From contig MU858184.1 in assembly GCA_033297075.1 (NCBI GenBank), positions 1 to 64,000 on the forward strand: a stretch of 64,000 nucleotides of DNA, written 5' to 3'. Origin of the DNA: Rhypophila decipiens (lineage: Eukaryota; Ascomycota; Sordariomycetes; Sordariales; Naviculisporaceae). This document shows, piece after piece, positions 1-11,904 of the stretch. Below the pieces are notes generated by a model. That model saw nothing but the letters and a program-made list of their open reading frames with translations. It did not search any database and was not told where the DNA came from. The position numbers were made by a program, and so were the translations under genes. Each line of letters starts with the position of its first letter. Position 1 is the stretch's first letter.

Positions 1-317
1 TGGTATTTTTGCTTAACTGTGTTTTGCCACTTTGCATCATCTTTGCAAAACGTTCAATAACACTAGCTGTAGGATTGACTATGGTAGCGATAGGACGGCG
101 GAAATGGGTGACGATAAGAGGAAGGGAATGGTGGCGGTTTCGAGAAGAATCGCGATTTTATTTTCAGAAAATTAAAACTATCGGCGTTAATGCTAAGGTA
201 GTGTGGCAAGAAACAACAGGGGTATGTAGCCGGGTGCGGGTGGGTTTAGTATTGTTAAAAAGACGCCTTGGAGGCGGTCAAAATCGGAGGAAAATTTCCC
301 TCGAAACGATATTACAG

Positions 318-2010
318 CCAAAGAAGCTTTACCTTGTCACCGCCGGCGCCATGATCCCGTGGGAGGACTTTGCGAGGGCAGTATGCTTCACCGAGGCGGT
401 AAGGGCGTGGCCGGGGGACACCATAGCCCGGCGGGCGCTGCTGGGAGTTGATGGTGCCGACTCGGACTCAGATGGCAGTGACAGTAGTTCGGATGATGAC
501 GTCGCTACTGGGGTGTTGCCTGTGCTGATGTCTTCGGCTAGCTTTGGACTGAAGAGGCATGCTGACTTGGTCATGAGCAGGAATGAATTTAAAAGGACCA
601 CTGAGATGGGGTTGCGGGGCTTGGAACTGGATGTCCTGCTAGAAAAGCACCGGGGGACGGAGGCTGGGGACCCGAGGGACAAGGTCTATGCTTTGCTTGG
701 GGTGGCGGCAGAAAGTCAGCCAACACTGAGGGGACAGCCATTGGGCAAGTTGGAGATCGACTACAGAGCGTCAGTCGAGATGGTTTATACCCGGGCAGGA
801 CGCCACCTTTGCCATTTGTTCCAAGACTTGCGAATCTTCCACCACCGGGAACCGAATAGCAGGCGACAACTCAAATCTCTCCCGTCCTGGGTGCCCGACT
901 TCAGTCCGAAGCATCTCGGTGGGGCGCTCAAACTTGGTGCTGGAGGAGGCGGTGGTTGGTCAGCATCGGGGAATGGAACCTCTTGGATTCCTGACACCAA
1001 GCAGCTTCTGGAGGACCCAGAACTCTGCGTTCGAGGCCGTCTACTGGGCACTATCAAGGGTGTTGTGCCTTGCGACATGGACAATAAAAGGAGAATCGAG
1101 ACATGGCAGAACATCATCCGCCTCTGTCTGGCTGTTCGCTCTTTCTCCGCTGTTAAAGACCATAGGTAGGGAAAGCCCTTCACTATAAACATCATGATGA
1201 GGACTGTAATGGGGAATGCCTGGTTACTAACAACTTTCATCTAGCCTCGGCCCCCTCGAGTCCTCGATACCATCCGTGTTGGAACATTTAGCTCGCACCC
1301 TCACCCAGGACACCCTCCAAGGCATGTCTCCCGCCCCTGGTGCCGAGCTAGCCATCCAATGCCTCAACCATGCTATCGAGCAATACTTCAAATCCCTCGG
1401 CTACAACAAGCCGGCAGCAGACAAAGAGTCCCCAATGGCCAAGAACCTGAGAGCCCGCTATCGACGCCTTCAGGAGATGCATTCCTCTTCCTCCGAGCTC
1501 ATCAGATATGGCCGCACCTCTTCCCATGACATCGACGACATGCTCAGCACCCTCACCGGTCGTGAGCACGAGAACAGTCTCTTCAGCCGGGATGTATTTA
1601 TGAACCAACTTGCGACCCATATCAAGTACAAGACACGGGAGAATGCGGTTTATCGCGCCATCCACATGAGGGGGCCAGCGACAATGGGCAAGACTGAAGA
1701 GATCAATTTTCCGGAGCTTCGGGATGATGATTTTTACTCCCAGGTGCAGCTTTCCGTTGCGGATCGAGCAGTCTTTGTTACAGCTGGCGGGGAGACACTC
1801 GGACTGGGTCCGGGAGATGCCAGGCAGGATGATCAAGTTTGGGTCCTGGACGGAGCCAACACGCCGGTTGTTTTGCGCCAGCACAGTAGAGGGAATGGGA
1901 TGGGCGCGGTGAGGTACTACCAGTTTCTTGGGGAGGCATATGTGCATGGGATGATGCATGGCGAGGCAGTGGAGAGGTTCCCGGACGTCCAAGAATTGCT
2001 TCTGATTTGA
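318..2010 (+). CDS. HET-domain protein, 5' partial
   Basis: Heterokaryon-incompatibility (HET) domain protein, a family that triggers cell death after fusion of genetically different hyphae. Two exons are readable, 318-1165 and 1245-2010, joined by a 79-bp intron with branch sequence ttactaac and acceptor ctag; the frame is kept across it. The recognisable part starts mid-domain with residues MIPWEDF, then the family hallmark DPRDKVYALLG near 670-710. The C-terminal exon holds the usual tail (LGLGPGDAR, DQVWVLDGAN, GEAYVHGMMHGEA). The first half of the HET domain (YVWG, WIDAICINQ, VLQEV) is missing. The open frame runs back to position 9, but its sequence there does not look like a HET protein, and an acceptor-like attacag ends at 317, so earlier exons are probably outside the window or degraded. 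It borders the metabolite cluster on the left. Family assignment is firm; the 5' end is not. Confidence 0.75.
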
Positions 2011-2038
2011 CCGGGCTTCCCAAAACCTGTAGTGATAT

Positions 2039-4318
2039 TTACAATATCCCATTCACAACATCCCCAAACCCCAGATACGGATCAAACGGATCAAAGAAGC
2101 CCTGATAGTCCTGGATAAACGTCTCGTGAAAGAGCAAGTTATCCGGCGAAGGAAATCTCGTAGGCGGTATCCCCGGCTCGCTCCCCGGCAAGAGGACCTT
2201 GGCAATCCGGCTCGTCTGTCTCGTCACGAACGGAAACAGGGCAGGCCACTGGGCGCTGCACTCTGCGTCGTCGTCTCGCGACTCGTCTCCTTCGTTTTGA
2301 GGAGCGGTACCCGCGCCAGACTGTGGTCTTGACACGGTGCCATTGACACTGACAAAGCCATTTCCATGCACGCTCCCAGTTTCCGTCCGTTGTGTAAATC
2401 TCTCTCCTACCAACTGTGATAATCCTTGGCCGCCCTGACTCTGAGTCTGTGAACCACCCGAATGAGCCCGCCGCAGTCTCTCAAATCCCTCGCCCACAAC
2501 ATTCGCACTCCCCCACATGCCCCTAAGTTGATTGATCATCCCAGTCAAGACATCCAGCCCCTCGTTTGCATCAGCAGCAATTTCTCGAATCCTGACCGCC
2601 TGTAATAACGCAATAAATGCAGTCCCTGAATACCAGCATGTAATGGGCATCAAGAACCTTGTATCTCCTCTGCTGAGTATATCACGCATGATTCGTACTA
2701 TACAACTTGCTGCGAGAATGGCTGGCGGTAGTGCGTGGGGCAAGTCACTTGACGTAGTTGAGCGTCGAAGGTGCAAGATTATGATCGTCGTAAGATAAGG
2801 CAAGTGGAGCTGGTGGACGTCCTTGTCAAAGGTCTCTGTCCGGGCGGATTCAATGGGCAGTTGGAGATGTGCCGGGAGGGAAGTGATCCATTCTATCAGG
2901 TCGTTTCTCAAAGACGCCGTAATGTTCTCGGTTGGAGCGGAAGCGTTGGGCTCTGACGAGGAAGCACCGGTGCGAGACAGCGTCTTGGCTACCCGGCCGA
3001 TGATGGCGCATAAGCGGACCCAGTATATGAATATCTCGCCCTTTCGCTGGAGGCGCGGGTCAGCTGGGAAGTCGTCCAGGGTGAGTTCTTGGATGTTGCA
3101 GTCTTCTGGGTCGATGATGCATGGTTTCGACTGGCAGAGGGCCGTCAGACGTTCTCGGGCAAACGCTGTCCACCATATTCGTCGCCGGAGACCTAGCTGG
3201 AGGCCGTCGCGTAACGGATGGTTAGGACCGGGTTCTCGGTGAAAGTTCATTTGTTGTGCGTGCCGGATCAAGACCGAAGTCCACCACCATGAGGAATGCC
3301 GTCTTGCAAGGGCTGGTGATCGGGGTGCCCACCAGTAAAAGAGGGATATGGCTTGGAGGGTGGTCAGTCCGTCGGGTTCTTCGTCGTTGTAAAAGATGGA
3401 CGTTGCCCGTCGGTAATATGTCTTGGGTCCGTCGTGGCGGATCAGCGGGGGCCGGATATGTGAACTTGCCAAGGCCAGGGCGTTGGCGAGCAACGGTGAC
3501 CGGAGCGTGTCCGAGGGAATGGAAGGTATGTCGAGGACCGGACACCACGGGTAGCAGTATTCCATGTAGGTTTCTGCAAAGATTTGCGTAAGTTCGGCCT
3601 GCTGCGCGTCGGACGGGAGAAGGATACTGGATTGGTTAAGGATTGAGACAGCCGACTGATGGTGTTCTTCCAGCTCTTGGCGCTCGGCGTCCATCTGGTT
3701 CTCGACCTGATAGACATGGAGGAAGCCCGTGTCTACGTCTATCGGGTTGGAACGGGACGTTGACGCGCCGCCCGGGATATGTGAGTCCGAGAGATGTGAC
3801 TGGGGCGTTGTTGTGTGGGATGCCCGTCCTGGTGCCGGAAGGGCCGAAGCTGACAAGGGGCCAGTTGGCCGACTGTCAGCGGCCCGTGTCTGAGAAGAGA
3901 GAAGAGCTGGTTGACGTGGTGGAATTGCGGTTGCGCCGGTGTTGACTTGGATGGCATCCCCTGATTCAGACGGCGACCTGGGACCTTGGACATGCGGATT
4001 CTCAGCGCCTGCCTTTCCATTTGCGCCGGCTATGACGGATGCCGAGGGGGCACTGTTCCCGCCGTGTGAAGAAGTGACATCGTTGGTGGAATGGTGCCTC
4101 TTGCGCTTCGATATGTAGACAACACAGTCTCGCCCTGCCGAAAAGCAGTTGGAGCAGATTCCATGACCGCTATGCCCCTGCTCCTCCCTCGCCTGGGTTT
4201 GCGTTTGGAGATCACACTTGACCTTTTTGGAGTGGCACGAGGAGCAGACCAACTCTGCTCGCTTCCGTTTCGGCAGCCGCGTGTCGTAATGAAGCCAGTC
4301 TACCACTATTTCTGCCAT
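2039..4318 (-). CDS. Zn(II)2Cys6 transcription factor with fungal-specific TF domain
   Basis: Single-exon 759-residue nuclear regulator, the likely pathway-specific activator of the adjacent cluster. The binuclear zinc cluster lies at residues 25-65 (Cys25, 28, 35, 55, 58, 65; CX2CX6CX19CX2CX6C), preceded by a basic stretch KRKR. The 19-residue loop between Cys3 and Cys4 is long for this family. A Ser/Pro-rich linker follows, then the fungal_trans (PF04082-type) middle homology region from about residue 240 (YMEYCYPWCPVLDIPS) to about 430 (RRRIWWTAFARERLTALC, with DFP after it). The start is the only ATG ahead of the zinc cluster. It is transcribed toward the HET gene and its stop lies 29 bp from that gene's stop. 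The cluster role is inferred from position next to transporter and enzymes. Confidence 0.9.
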   Translation of the reverse strand: MAEIVVDWLHYDTRLPKRKRAELVCSSCHSKKVKCDLQTQTQAREEQGHSGHGICSNCFSAGRDCVVYISKRKRHHSTNDVTSSHGGNSAPSASVIAGANGKAGAENPHVQGPRSPSESGDAIQVNTGATAIPPRQPALLSSQTRAADSRPTGPLSASALPAPGRASHTTTPQSHLSDSHIPGGASTSRSNPIDVDTGFLHVYQVENQMDAERQELEEHHQSAVSILNQSSILLPSDAQQAELTQIFAETYMEYCYPWCPVLDIPSIPSDTLRSPLLANALALASSHIRPPLIRHDGPKTYYRRATSIFYNDEEPDGLTTLQAISLFYWWAPRSPALARRHSSWWWTSVLIRHAQQMNFHREPGPNHPLRDGLQLGLRRRIWWTAFARERLTALCQSKPCIIDPEDCNIQELTLDDFPADPRLQRKGEIFIYWVRLCAIIGRVAKTLSRTGASSSEPNASAPTENITASLRNDLIEWITSLPAHLQLPIESARTETFDKDVHQLHLPYLTTIIILHLRRSTTSSDLPHALPPAILAASCIVRIMRDILSRGDTRFLMPITCWYSGTAFIALLQAVRIREIAADANEGLDVLTGMINQLRGMWGSANVVGEGFERLRRAHSGGSQTQSQGGQGLSQLVGERFTQRTETGSVHGNGFVSVNGTVSRPQSGAGTAPQNEGDESRDDDAECSAQWPALFPFVTRQTSRIAKVLLPGSEPGIPPTRFPSPDNLLFHETFIQDYQGFFDPFDPYLGFGDVVNGIL

Positions 4319-4941
4319 TGTTTCCGAGATGTTGTGAATTTATGTTTTGTTATCACGGGATCCGTCGAGTCGGTTCGGTCAAAAACGGTCAACTTGGGGG
4401 CTTTGTTGGGGGTTGGTAGGATCGACGGGACCCAGGAGCTGGGATGGCGTGCGGGGAAGGGGTTTGCGGGGAATTACAGGGCCCCGTAGTGGAGTGCCGA
4501 CCACTGTTCTTGGCTGCATGCTAGGGCCTCGTTAGCGGGACAAGGGCACTATTATGGGACAAGCGTTGTTCTTTTACAGGGGGTCCTGGGTCCATGGGTG
4601 GCGATCTGGAAAGTCTTTGCTCAACAACTCGGACCAGTATTGGCATTTGAAATTCACCAAGACAAAATGTTTGAGCCCGTAATATATACCTTTACTGGAC
4701 CGGAATACATGCCTTGAAGCTGGAATAAACGAATAATGCTACGAATGAAAGCAAGACGTGCTACAGCCAATAGACGCGTCAAAACCATTGTCCAAGAACA
4801 TTCCAATTTCTACCTAGCGGTGACTGTGTCACTGTGACAACCAAAGATGCTGTATTAACCTATTTCCCAATCATTCCTCTGAAAGAGCCCGATTATGTGT
4901 TCCCTTTTCCCATACGACCCTTTCCAGCCCGTGTAATCGAC
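4319..4941. other. Intergenic, upstream of the Zn2Cys6 regulator
   Basis: 623 bp between the regulator start and the transporter stop. It holds the regulator promoter and transporter 3' region. I see no gene and no convincing repeat. Confidence 0.5.
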
Positions 4942-6604
4942 TCACAATACGTAGCGGAATTGAGGATTCTTGAGATCAGTCGAGTCGTCCTCAAACGCGT
5001 GGTCAAAGCCCTCGGGAATACCGGCCGCGTCACGTCTCTTGTTGTCCCAGATGCAGTAGGAGCGGTGGATGATGGTGAGGATGATGCTGATGCCGCAGGT
5101 GATGACGACGATGATAAAACCTGGTCCGTATCGCGGAGCATCCTTTTGCTTGAAGACGAGAGGTCCCACAAAGTTGCCTGGAATCAAGGTTCAATGGTTA
5201 GCATGTACAAGCAATGAAATCACGAGACAGGCTAGAAGCAACTCACCAAGACAGTAGCCAATGTAAAGACCAGATGAAGCAATCGACCTCTTGGTGTAGC
5301 CCGCCGTGTTGGCCATCTGCAGACCCATGAGGACACCATAGCTGGCACCGAGCGACGGCAGAGTGAACATGGCATAGAGAAGACCGGCAGTGTTGGACAA
5401 GGGAAGCAACCACAAGAGACAGGCAGCCAGAGTGGTTCCAACCAGCGACGCAATGATGAGCCAGTTGCGGGCATTGTTGAGCTTGAAGGCGAGCCAACTG
5501 GCCAGCAGCGTCGTCGTTCCAGACCAGACACCGCAGGGCATCATGAGCAGGAGCGAGTTGAGCTTGCTGTAGCCAAAGCCGCCAATGATGATGGGAATAA
5601 AAGTCGAGATGGGGCCGTTGGCGATCATGCTGAGGAAGGCAATCGAGAACAGCAGCCAGAACTTGACATCGAGCAGCAGCTCCACCACCTGCTCAACCTT
5701 GAAGTGCGTGTTGCGGACGCCCGAGTTGTTGCTCCGCAGCCGAGCCACCAGGATATAGCGCTCCCGCTCGTCGAAGCCCTTGGCGCTGATGGGGTCACCG
5801 GGGAGGATCCAGAGGAGAGCGATACCCCAGACGATGGTGATGGCGCCGCCAAAGTAGTACATGTACTTCCAGGTCGACTCGCCCGACATGCTGCCAAAGC
5901 CATAGTTGATCAGGGGAGACACGACCGAGACATAGCCGGTGCAGCAGTACCAGATGCCCATGCGGACCGCCTGTTCCTTCTTCTCGTACCAGGACCCAAC
6001 GATGAGCATGAACATGGGGCTGACGCCGGCCTCGAGCAGGCCAAGGAAGAAGCGCTGAGCGTAGAGTTCCTGGTAGGTGCGGCAGACGACGGTCAAGATG
6101 AGGCAGAGGCCCCACAGGCTGACCAGACCCATGGCCACACGCTCGACGGGATAGCGCTGGGCCAACACCATGGCCGGGTAGGCGCCGATGATGTAGCCCA
6201 AGTAGAAGATGGAGGCCGACCACGAGTATCTCTGGCCTACCAGGAGGCCGAGTTCTTCTCGGAGACCAAAGGTGGCCTGGATTGCAACACTTGGGGTTAG
6301 AGTCAAGGGTCGATGATGGAGAGGGAAAAACGCCACTTACAGCCTGAGACAACATGGCCTTGTCGTAGTACTGCAGGCCGTAGGTGATGCACATGACGGG
6401 CATCAGCTTCCAGTCGATCTTGCGGCACAGCTTCTTCTCTTCGGCCGGGGTCCACTCCTGGTCGCCGTCGTAGTTGGCGAGGACCACGGCAGCCTCGTCG
6501 CCGTGGACGGTGTCGACCTTTTTCTCCGTCTTGATGTCGATGCCCGACTCGGCCACGTCGGCCATCTGAACTGACTCCTTCTCGGACATGGCTGGGGCTC
6601 TCAA
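4942..6604 (-). CDS. MFS transporter, anion:cation symporter (Dal5/allantoate permease-like)
   Basis: Three exons, 6604-6341, 6276-5247 and 5177-4942 (introns 64 and 69 bp, both with GTRAGT donors and CTAAC branch points), give 509 residues. The N-terminus is cytosolic and polar; the first membrane segment follows DWKLMPVMCITYGLQYYDKA, the signature of the ACS/Dal5 subfamily, then SWSASIFYLGYIIGAYP. About 12 hydrophobic segments are visible, with the loop WILPGDP and DERERYI in the centre and a C-terminal cytosolic tail ending FDHAFEDDSTDL. Family members carry anionic organic acids such as allantoate, nicotinate or pantothenate. It shares a 757-bp divergent promoter with the MBL-fold hydrolase gene, suggesting co-regulation. 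A carboxylate substrate would fit a nitrilase pathway, but that is inference. A second ATG, 15 bases downstream (6589), is an alternative start. Confidence 0.9.
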
Positions 6605-7361
6605 GAGTTGATGATATCACTACGAGAGAGATCTGAAAAGATGATGATGTTGAAGAAGAGTGGTTGATCTCTTACCCCGGATTTCCACTCAGCTGGGTCG
6701 AGATGGGTCCTTTTGTATATGATGACAGCTCGATTCCGGCTCCTGCATCGACCCTTGTTTCCTTGCCCAGATGATGTTTCAAGCACTTGACGTCGATGGT
6801 GCTTGGGTAGGTACGTTGGCGCTTCGGCTGCCTTGCCGGTCAGCGGTCACCCTTGTTGTGGCATGGTCCATGGAGACCGGGGAGAGCAAGCCTCCAGTGT
6901 TAGGACGTCCCCTTTGACACCAAACTAGTGTTGGTGGAGTCGTTCCAGCAAGCAGTGACGACCTCATTTTTGGGTCCAAGTGGTTAATGATTTCCTTGTG
7001 CCGAAGCCACCCATTGACAAGGCTAAACCAGAAAGAGGTATCCCGGCGGGGAGGTGCCAAGAGATGGTCTCTCAGGCTAGCAGAGCCGAAGGATTCTCCT
7101 ACAGCCAAGGGGAGTCTTGGTCTTCCCCAGATCCCCATCATACCCCGCATATTGGGGCTTCCAGGGTCCTGCTCCAAGACGACATGCCGGTAGATGCTGG
7201 GCGCACGACAAGGCAGGGAGCAGACCAATATTGCCATCATGATATTAATACGCTTACAGAAAGGTTGGCCCAAGATTGGTCTCACCGCTGAGTCCTGTCT
7301 TGACATTCTTGGAGCCACACACTAGACACATTCACACCGTCAATCGTTGGCCATCACCATC
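6605..7361. promoter_or_regulatory. Bidirectional promoter region, MFS transporter / MBL hydrolase
   Basis: 757 bp between two divergently transcribed start codons. No clear TATA box or repeated CGG-type half-site pair could be singled out by eye. Its regulatory role is inferred from gene orientation. Confidence 0.45.
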
Positions 7362-8777
7362 ATGACAACAGAAGCCAAGAAATCGCCAGCGGTGCTGCCT
7401 TCGGGGGAGCACACCGTGTCGGTCAAGATGATCGATCCGACCAGGTTCGGACCAGCCGACATGTCCCGGTTCATGGGTCCCATGGTCGAGAACCTGGGGC
7501 GGCCTGACATGGGCTGCTCTCTGTCGTTTCTCATCGAACATGCATCTGGCCGGAAGCTGGTGTTTGATCTTGGCATCCGCAAAGATCCCGAGAATCTGGC
7601 CCCCAAGATTTCTTCATATCTTCCTTCAACGGGCTACACGATCAAGTCTCACAATGTGGTGGACATTCTGGAGGATGGAGGCATCAGAGGCGAGGATGTC
7701 GAGGCTGTGATCTGGAGGTGAGTTTGACACAGTTGATGGACAAATATTTGCAGAGACTGACGGAGACATCATGCAGCCATTGGCACTGGGACCACATCGG
7801 GGACCCATCTTCGTTTCCACCATCCACGGATCTGGTCGTCGGGCCTGGGTTCAAGGACGCCATGTTACCTGGCGCGCCGGCCAACCCAGACTCGCCCATT
7901 CAGGAGAGCGACTATGCGTAAGTGCCTCCACCACCGTCTTGGTCCAGATTCCAGACCTTCATGGTCAACCCCAGACACTGGGCCTTGGTTGGCTCAGCCT
8001 CACCTGATTTGGGATCCCCTTTACCCAATTGAGTCATGGGACATCAAGACCATGAAGACAGCTCATCATGCCTTCTGTCAAGCCTTTGACTAACCAAAAG
8101 ACACAAACGGATCCAGTAACCGCACCCTGCGTGAAATAACCTTCCCGTCCAACTCCCCACAAGTCAGCAAGATCGGCTCCTTCCCAGCATTTGACTACTT
8201 TGGCGACGGATCTTTCTACCTCCTCGACTCGCCCGGCCATGCAATCGGACATCTCTGCGGTCTCGCCCGGACCACGCCAGGTGATTCTTCCACCAGCACG
8301 TTTATCCTCATGGGCGGCGATATCTGCCATTACGCGGGCATTTTCCGACCATCAGAGTACCTCCCCATGCCAGACAAGATCACTCCCCACCCGTGCTGCT
8401 CGCATCAGCCCGATGTAAACATGAACCTGGCCCTCTGCCCCGGCTCAGCATGGACATTGCTGCAAACATCACGAGGTAGGAAACCCAACCAGCCACTCTT
8501 CGACATGACTTTTGGCGGTGATATCCCCTTGGCGATGAAAACAGCTGGTTGGTTGATGGAATTGGATTGCCTGGAGAATGTCTTTGTCATTATTGCGCAT
8601 GATACGCCGGTCAAGAATTATGTCCCCAAGTTTAACAAACACCCTTTGGAAGACGGGGAAGCAAAGCCCGAGGAAAACCTGAATGATTGGAAAGAAAACG
8701 GTTGGGGAAAGCGGTTGAAATGGGCTTGGTTGGCGGATTTGGAGCATTATTGGAGGAAGCAGGGGTTGCTTGAGTGA
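7362..8777 (+). CDS. Metallo-beta-lactamase-fold hydrolase
   Basis: Three exons, 7362-7717, 7777-7917 and 8117-8777 (introns 59 and 199 bp; frame kept), give 385 residues. The zinc motif HWHWDH is at residues 120-125, starting exactly at the first splice junction. Further metal ligands are plausible at GHAIGH (about 206), GGDICHYAG (about 232) and IIAHD (about 326). No signal peptide or membrane segment is seen, so it should be cytosolic. The layout resembles lactonase-like MBL enzymes that hydrolyse esters, lactones or thioesters. In fungal clusters, MBL-fold enzymes act as stand-alone thioesterases for PKSs, mostly non-reducing ones. Here the PKS has no release domain, so polyketide release or lactone opening are candidate roles (inference). 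The upstream in-frame TTG is not used; ATG 7362 follows ccatcaccatc. Confidence 0.85.
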
Positions 8778-10005
8778 GGTCAATTACAATATCAAATAAT
8801 CTTCTTTTTGTTTCTTAATGATCGGGGTCTTTTCATTCGTTATTGGTTGCATCAATCATCAAATTTTCCTCCAACACTGTGACTATCAACAAGATGCAAG
8901 CAACCGACATGCGACACGCGGCACATTGTAGATGTTGAGGCTGAGGGTGGGCCAATTCCAGGGGCATGGCGGAATGCGAAGGAATGAACTGTGCCCAGGC
9001 TGGGCAGAGCATCTTGACGAATATCCTCAGCGGACGTTGAGGCCGATGCAGCCGGCACAATACCAAGTTTTGGCCTAGGACATGAAATGGGGCAGAAGGG
9101 GACGCAATGAACTCGCCTCTTTCACCAGCACCAACCTAACTTGAACGCTATCAAAGGCGCGAAAATGGTCCCCCTGTGGCAACTATTGCCTTTTGACCAA
9201 CCGCTTGCCGCATGACCAATCCTGCCACCGTTACTTGCGTAATATATGACCGATCTCGATTGCACATGAGCAACAGGCTTCGGCATGCTCATCTTGCCCA
9301 GTAGGCTGGAACCGATGCAATACAACTTGGGCCCTCACTGCGCGTCTACCGACACGAGGCCGGCATGTCACCCTGCCTCGTGAGCATCTCAGCAAGACTG
9401 TACCGGCATCGGCAAGGCGTCGGCAAGATATGAAACCGATCCCATGGAAGTTGAACCGACATGCCACTGTGCCATGGCCGTAAAGCTTGATCACGGTCAA
9501 TGGTTCGTCGGCACTCGCTTCATCCCAATCCGGAAGTGCCGTTGCCGGGGTGCCGGTTGTCATGTTTGGAGAGGTCTTGGCATTTCAGGGGGCTGTGGGT
9601 CAGGCTCAGGGGGGCCTTGCAGGGGGTAACGTGAGGGGAACATCGGTCCCCCAACCCATCTTTACCATCTACCCAGACTAGTCCTTGCCGAGCGAGCCGG
9701 CTCCTTTGCCCCGAGCATGGCAATTGCATTCGGGAATGCCTTCAAGATTCCGACACTCTGCCTAGCAGGTCCCAAAGCAGGTCCCAAGACGCGGGGGCGG
9801 GGTTCGGTGGGCTGCAGTTCGACAGGGGCCAGGTTTTATCCTGTCCTTCTTATCGTGGAGGGGCAAATACCTGAGCCTGGCCCTCTGTTCATGAGCGTTA
9901 TTATACCCAACACACACGCCCTTGCTGGTCACTGTAAGAATTCAGTCTTCAGTTCTCTTTGGCCACCAACCTCAGTCATCACAGAAACACATCGTATCCA
10001 CCACC
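8778..10005. other. Intergenic upstream of the flavin monooxygenase
   Basis: 1.2 kb without a convincing gene. The part 9330-9560 is rich in short tcggc/gccga words but no regular repeat could be defined. The presumed promoter of the monooxygenase is at its right end; the start codon context ccaccATGg is near ideal. Confidence 0.4.
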
Positions 10006-11746
10006 ATGGGTTCATTAAACTCAGCACCAGCAGCCACCGAGCTGTCCAACGCCGAGCTCTTTGACAAGTCCAATGCGGACCTCGACTACGATGTCCTTGT
10101 CATTGGCGGAGGTCTCAGCGGCCTCTACTCCCTGCTCAAGATTCGCAACCTGGGTCTCCGAGTAAAAGTGCTCGAGGCTGGTGAGGCAGAAGGCGGAACC
10201 TGGTTCTGGTAAGTCTTTCTTTACAACCACCAGCACAATCCTTCGACCCCCGACTGACTCCTTCCCTCACAGGAACCGCTATCCCGGCGCCCGGTTCGAC
10301 TCCGAGTCCTTCAGCTACATCTTCTCCTTCTCACAAGAACTCCTCGACGAGTGGGACTGGACCGAGCAATTCTCGCCGCAGCCCGAGACCCTCCGATACA
10401 TCCAGTTCGTGACCAAGAAATTCGACCTCAAAAAGGACATGATCTTCAACACCCGCATCCAGTCCGCCCAGTTCCAGACACCCTCAAACCACTGGGTCCT
10501 GACCGACCAGTCCGGCAAGACCTACACAACCCGCTACGTCATCACGGCCATGGGCATCCTCAACCAGCCGACCCTCCCCGACATCCCCGGCGTCGAGACC
10601 TTCAAGGGCCAAGCCTGGCACACGGCGCGCTGGCCAGACAACTCAGCCTCCCAACTAGCCGGCAAGCGCGTGGGCATAATCGGCACAGGCGCAACAGCAA
10701 TCCAGACCATCCAAGAGATCTACAAAGACGTGGGCTCGCTGACCGTCTTTCAACGAACCCCCAACTGGACGGCTCCCCTGCGCAACTCCAAAATCACACC
10801 CGAGGAAATGGCCGCCATCAGGAAACGCTACCCAGACATCTTCCAAAAATGCCTAGAATCCTACTCCTGTTTCGTGCACATGGTCGACCCCCGCAAGACG
10901 ACGGAAATGACGCGCGAGGAGCTCTACGCCAAATGGGAAGAACTCTACGCGCTGCCTGGATTCTCAAAGGTTCTTGGCGTTTCGGGCGACATTTTCACCG
11001 ACCCGGCCGTCAACAAGATGTACTCTGACTTTCACGCCGACAAGATCCGCGCCCGAATTCACGACCCCGTCTTGGCCGAGAAACTCATCCCGAAATGTCA
11101 CGGCTTCGGTACCCGGCGAACCCCCCTCGAGAGCGGGTACTACGAAGCCTTCAACCAGCCAAACGTGCACCTGGTAGACATCAAACACGACGACCCCATC
11201 GAGCGGGTAACAGAAAAAGGAATCCTCCTCAAGTCCGGAGTTGAGCACGAGTTCGACATTCTCATCTACGCAACAGGATTCGACGCGGTAACTGGCTCTT
11301 TCAGCGCAGTCGACTTTCGCGGTGTAGGCGGCCATCCACTCAAAGACACTTGGAGCTCCGGGATCCAGACCTACCTCGGCCTGACGGTCAAGGGTTTCCC
11401 CAACATGTTCATGGTCATGGGCCCGCACCAGATGTTTGGCAATATTCCTAGGAGTATTGAATATGCGGTGGACTGGGTGGCGGATTACATTGATTGGGCG
11501 CGCAAGAATAATGTTACGTATTGTGAGGCACGGCAAGAGAAGATGGACGAGTGGTATACCCATGTTGAAGATTGTGGGAAGGGATTGCTGAGTAATAATG
11601 TGGATAGTTGGATGACGGGTGTTAATAAGAACTTGAAGCACAAGCAGGTGAGGAGTTTGACGCGGTATAATGGGCCTGCGCCGGGGTATCGGCGGAGGTG
11701 TGACGAGGTCAAGGCAAGGGGGTATAGTGATTTTGTCTTGGCCTAG
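10006..11746 (+). CDS. Baeyer-Villiger-type FAD monooxygenase
   Basis: Two exons, 10006-10208 and 10273-11746, give 558 residues of a class B flavin monooxygenase (cyclohexanone-monooxygenase-like). Visible are the FAD Rossmann motif GGGLSG near residue 35, the GGTWFWNRYPGARFD segment near 63-78 (second BVMO fingerprint, with the splice site inside the Trp codon), the BVMO fingerprint FKGQAWHTARWP near 178, a NADPH Rossmann motif GTGATA near 205 and ATGFD near 400. Such enzymes insert oxygen next to a ketone to make an ester or lactone, using NADPH and O2. It runs toward the aldoxime dehydratase gene, with 158 bp between stops. In the cluster it could oxidise a polyketide ketone, or N-oxidise an amine as related class B enzymes do; the sequence does not decide. 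Confidence 0.9.
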
Positions 11747-11904
11747 ATGAGGGAGTCAATGGCCGAGGTTACCAATTTTAGTTTAACAGCGTTTCACCCA
11801 GGATTCAAAATCTGTATCTTTGGCTTGTTTTCAATCATAGACTGTCGTGCAACAATCCTGGTATTGACCAAACAGTCAAACACTCAGTAGCCTCTTCATC
11901 CTCC

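Noticed and set aside
5704..6300. 198-codon plus-strand frame opposite the MFS gene
   Set aside because: Acidic, repetitive composition typical of the reverse of a GC-rich coding exon; the transporter motifs are on the other strand.
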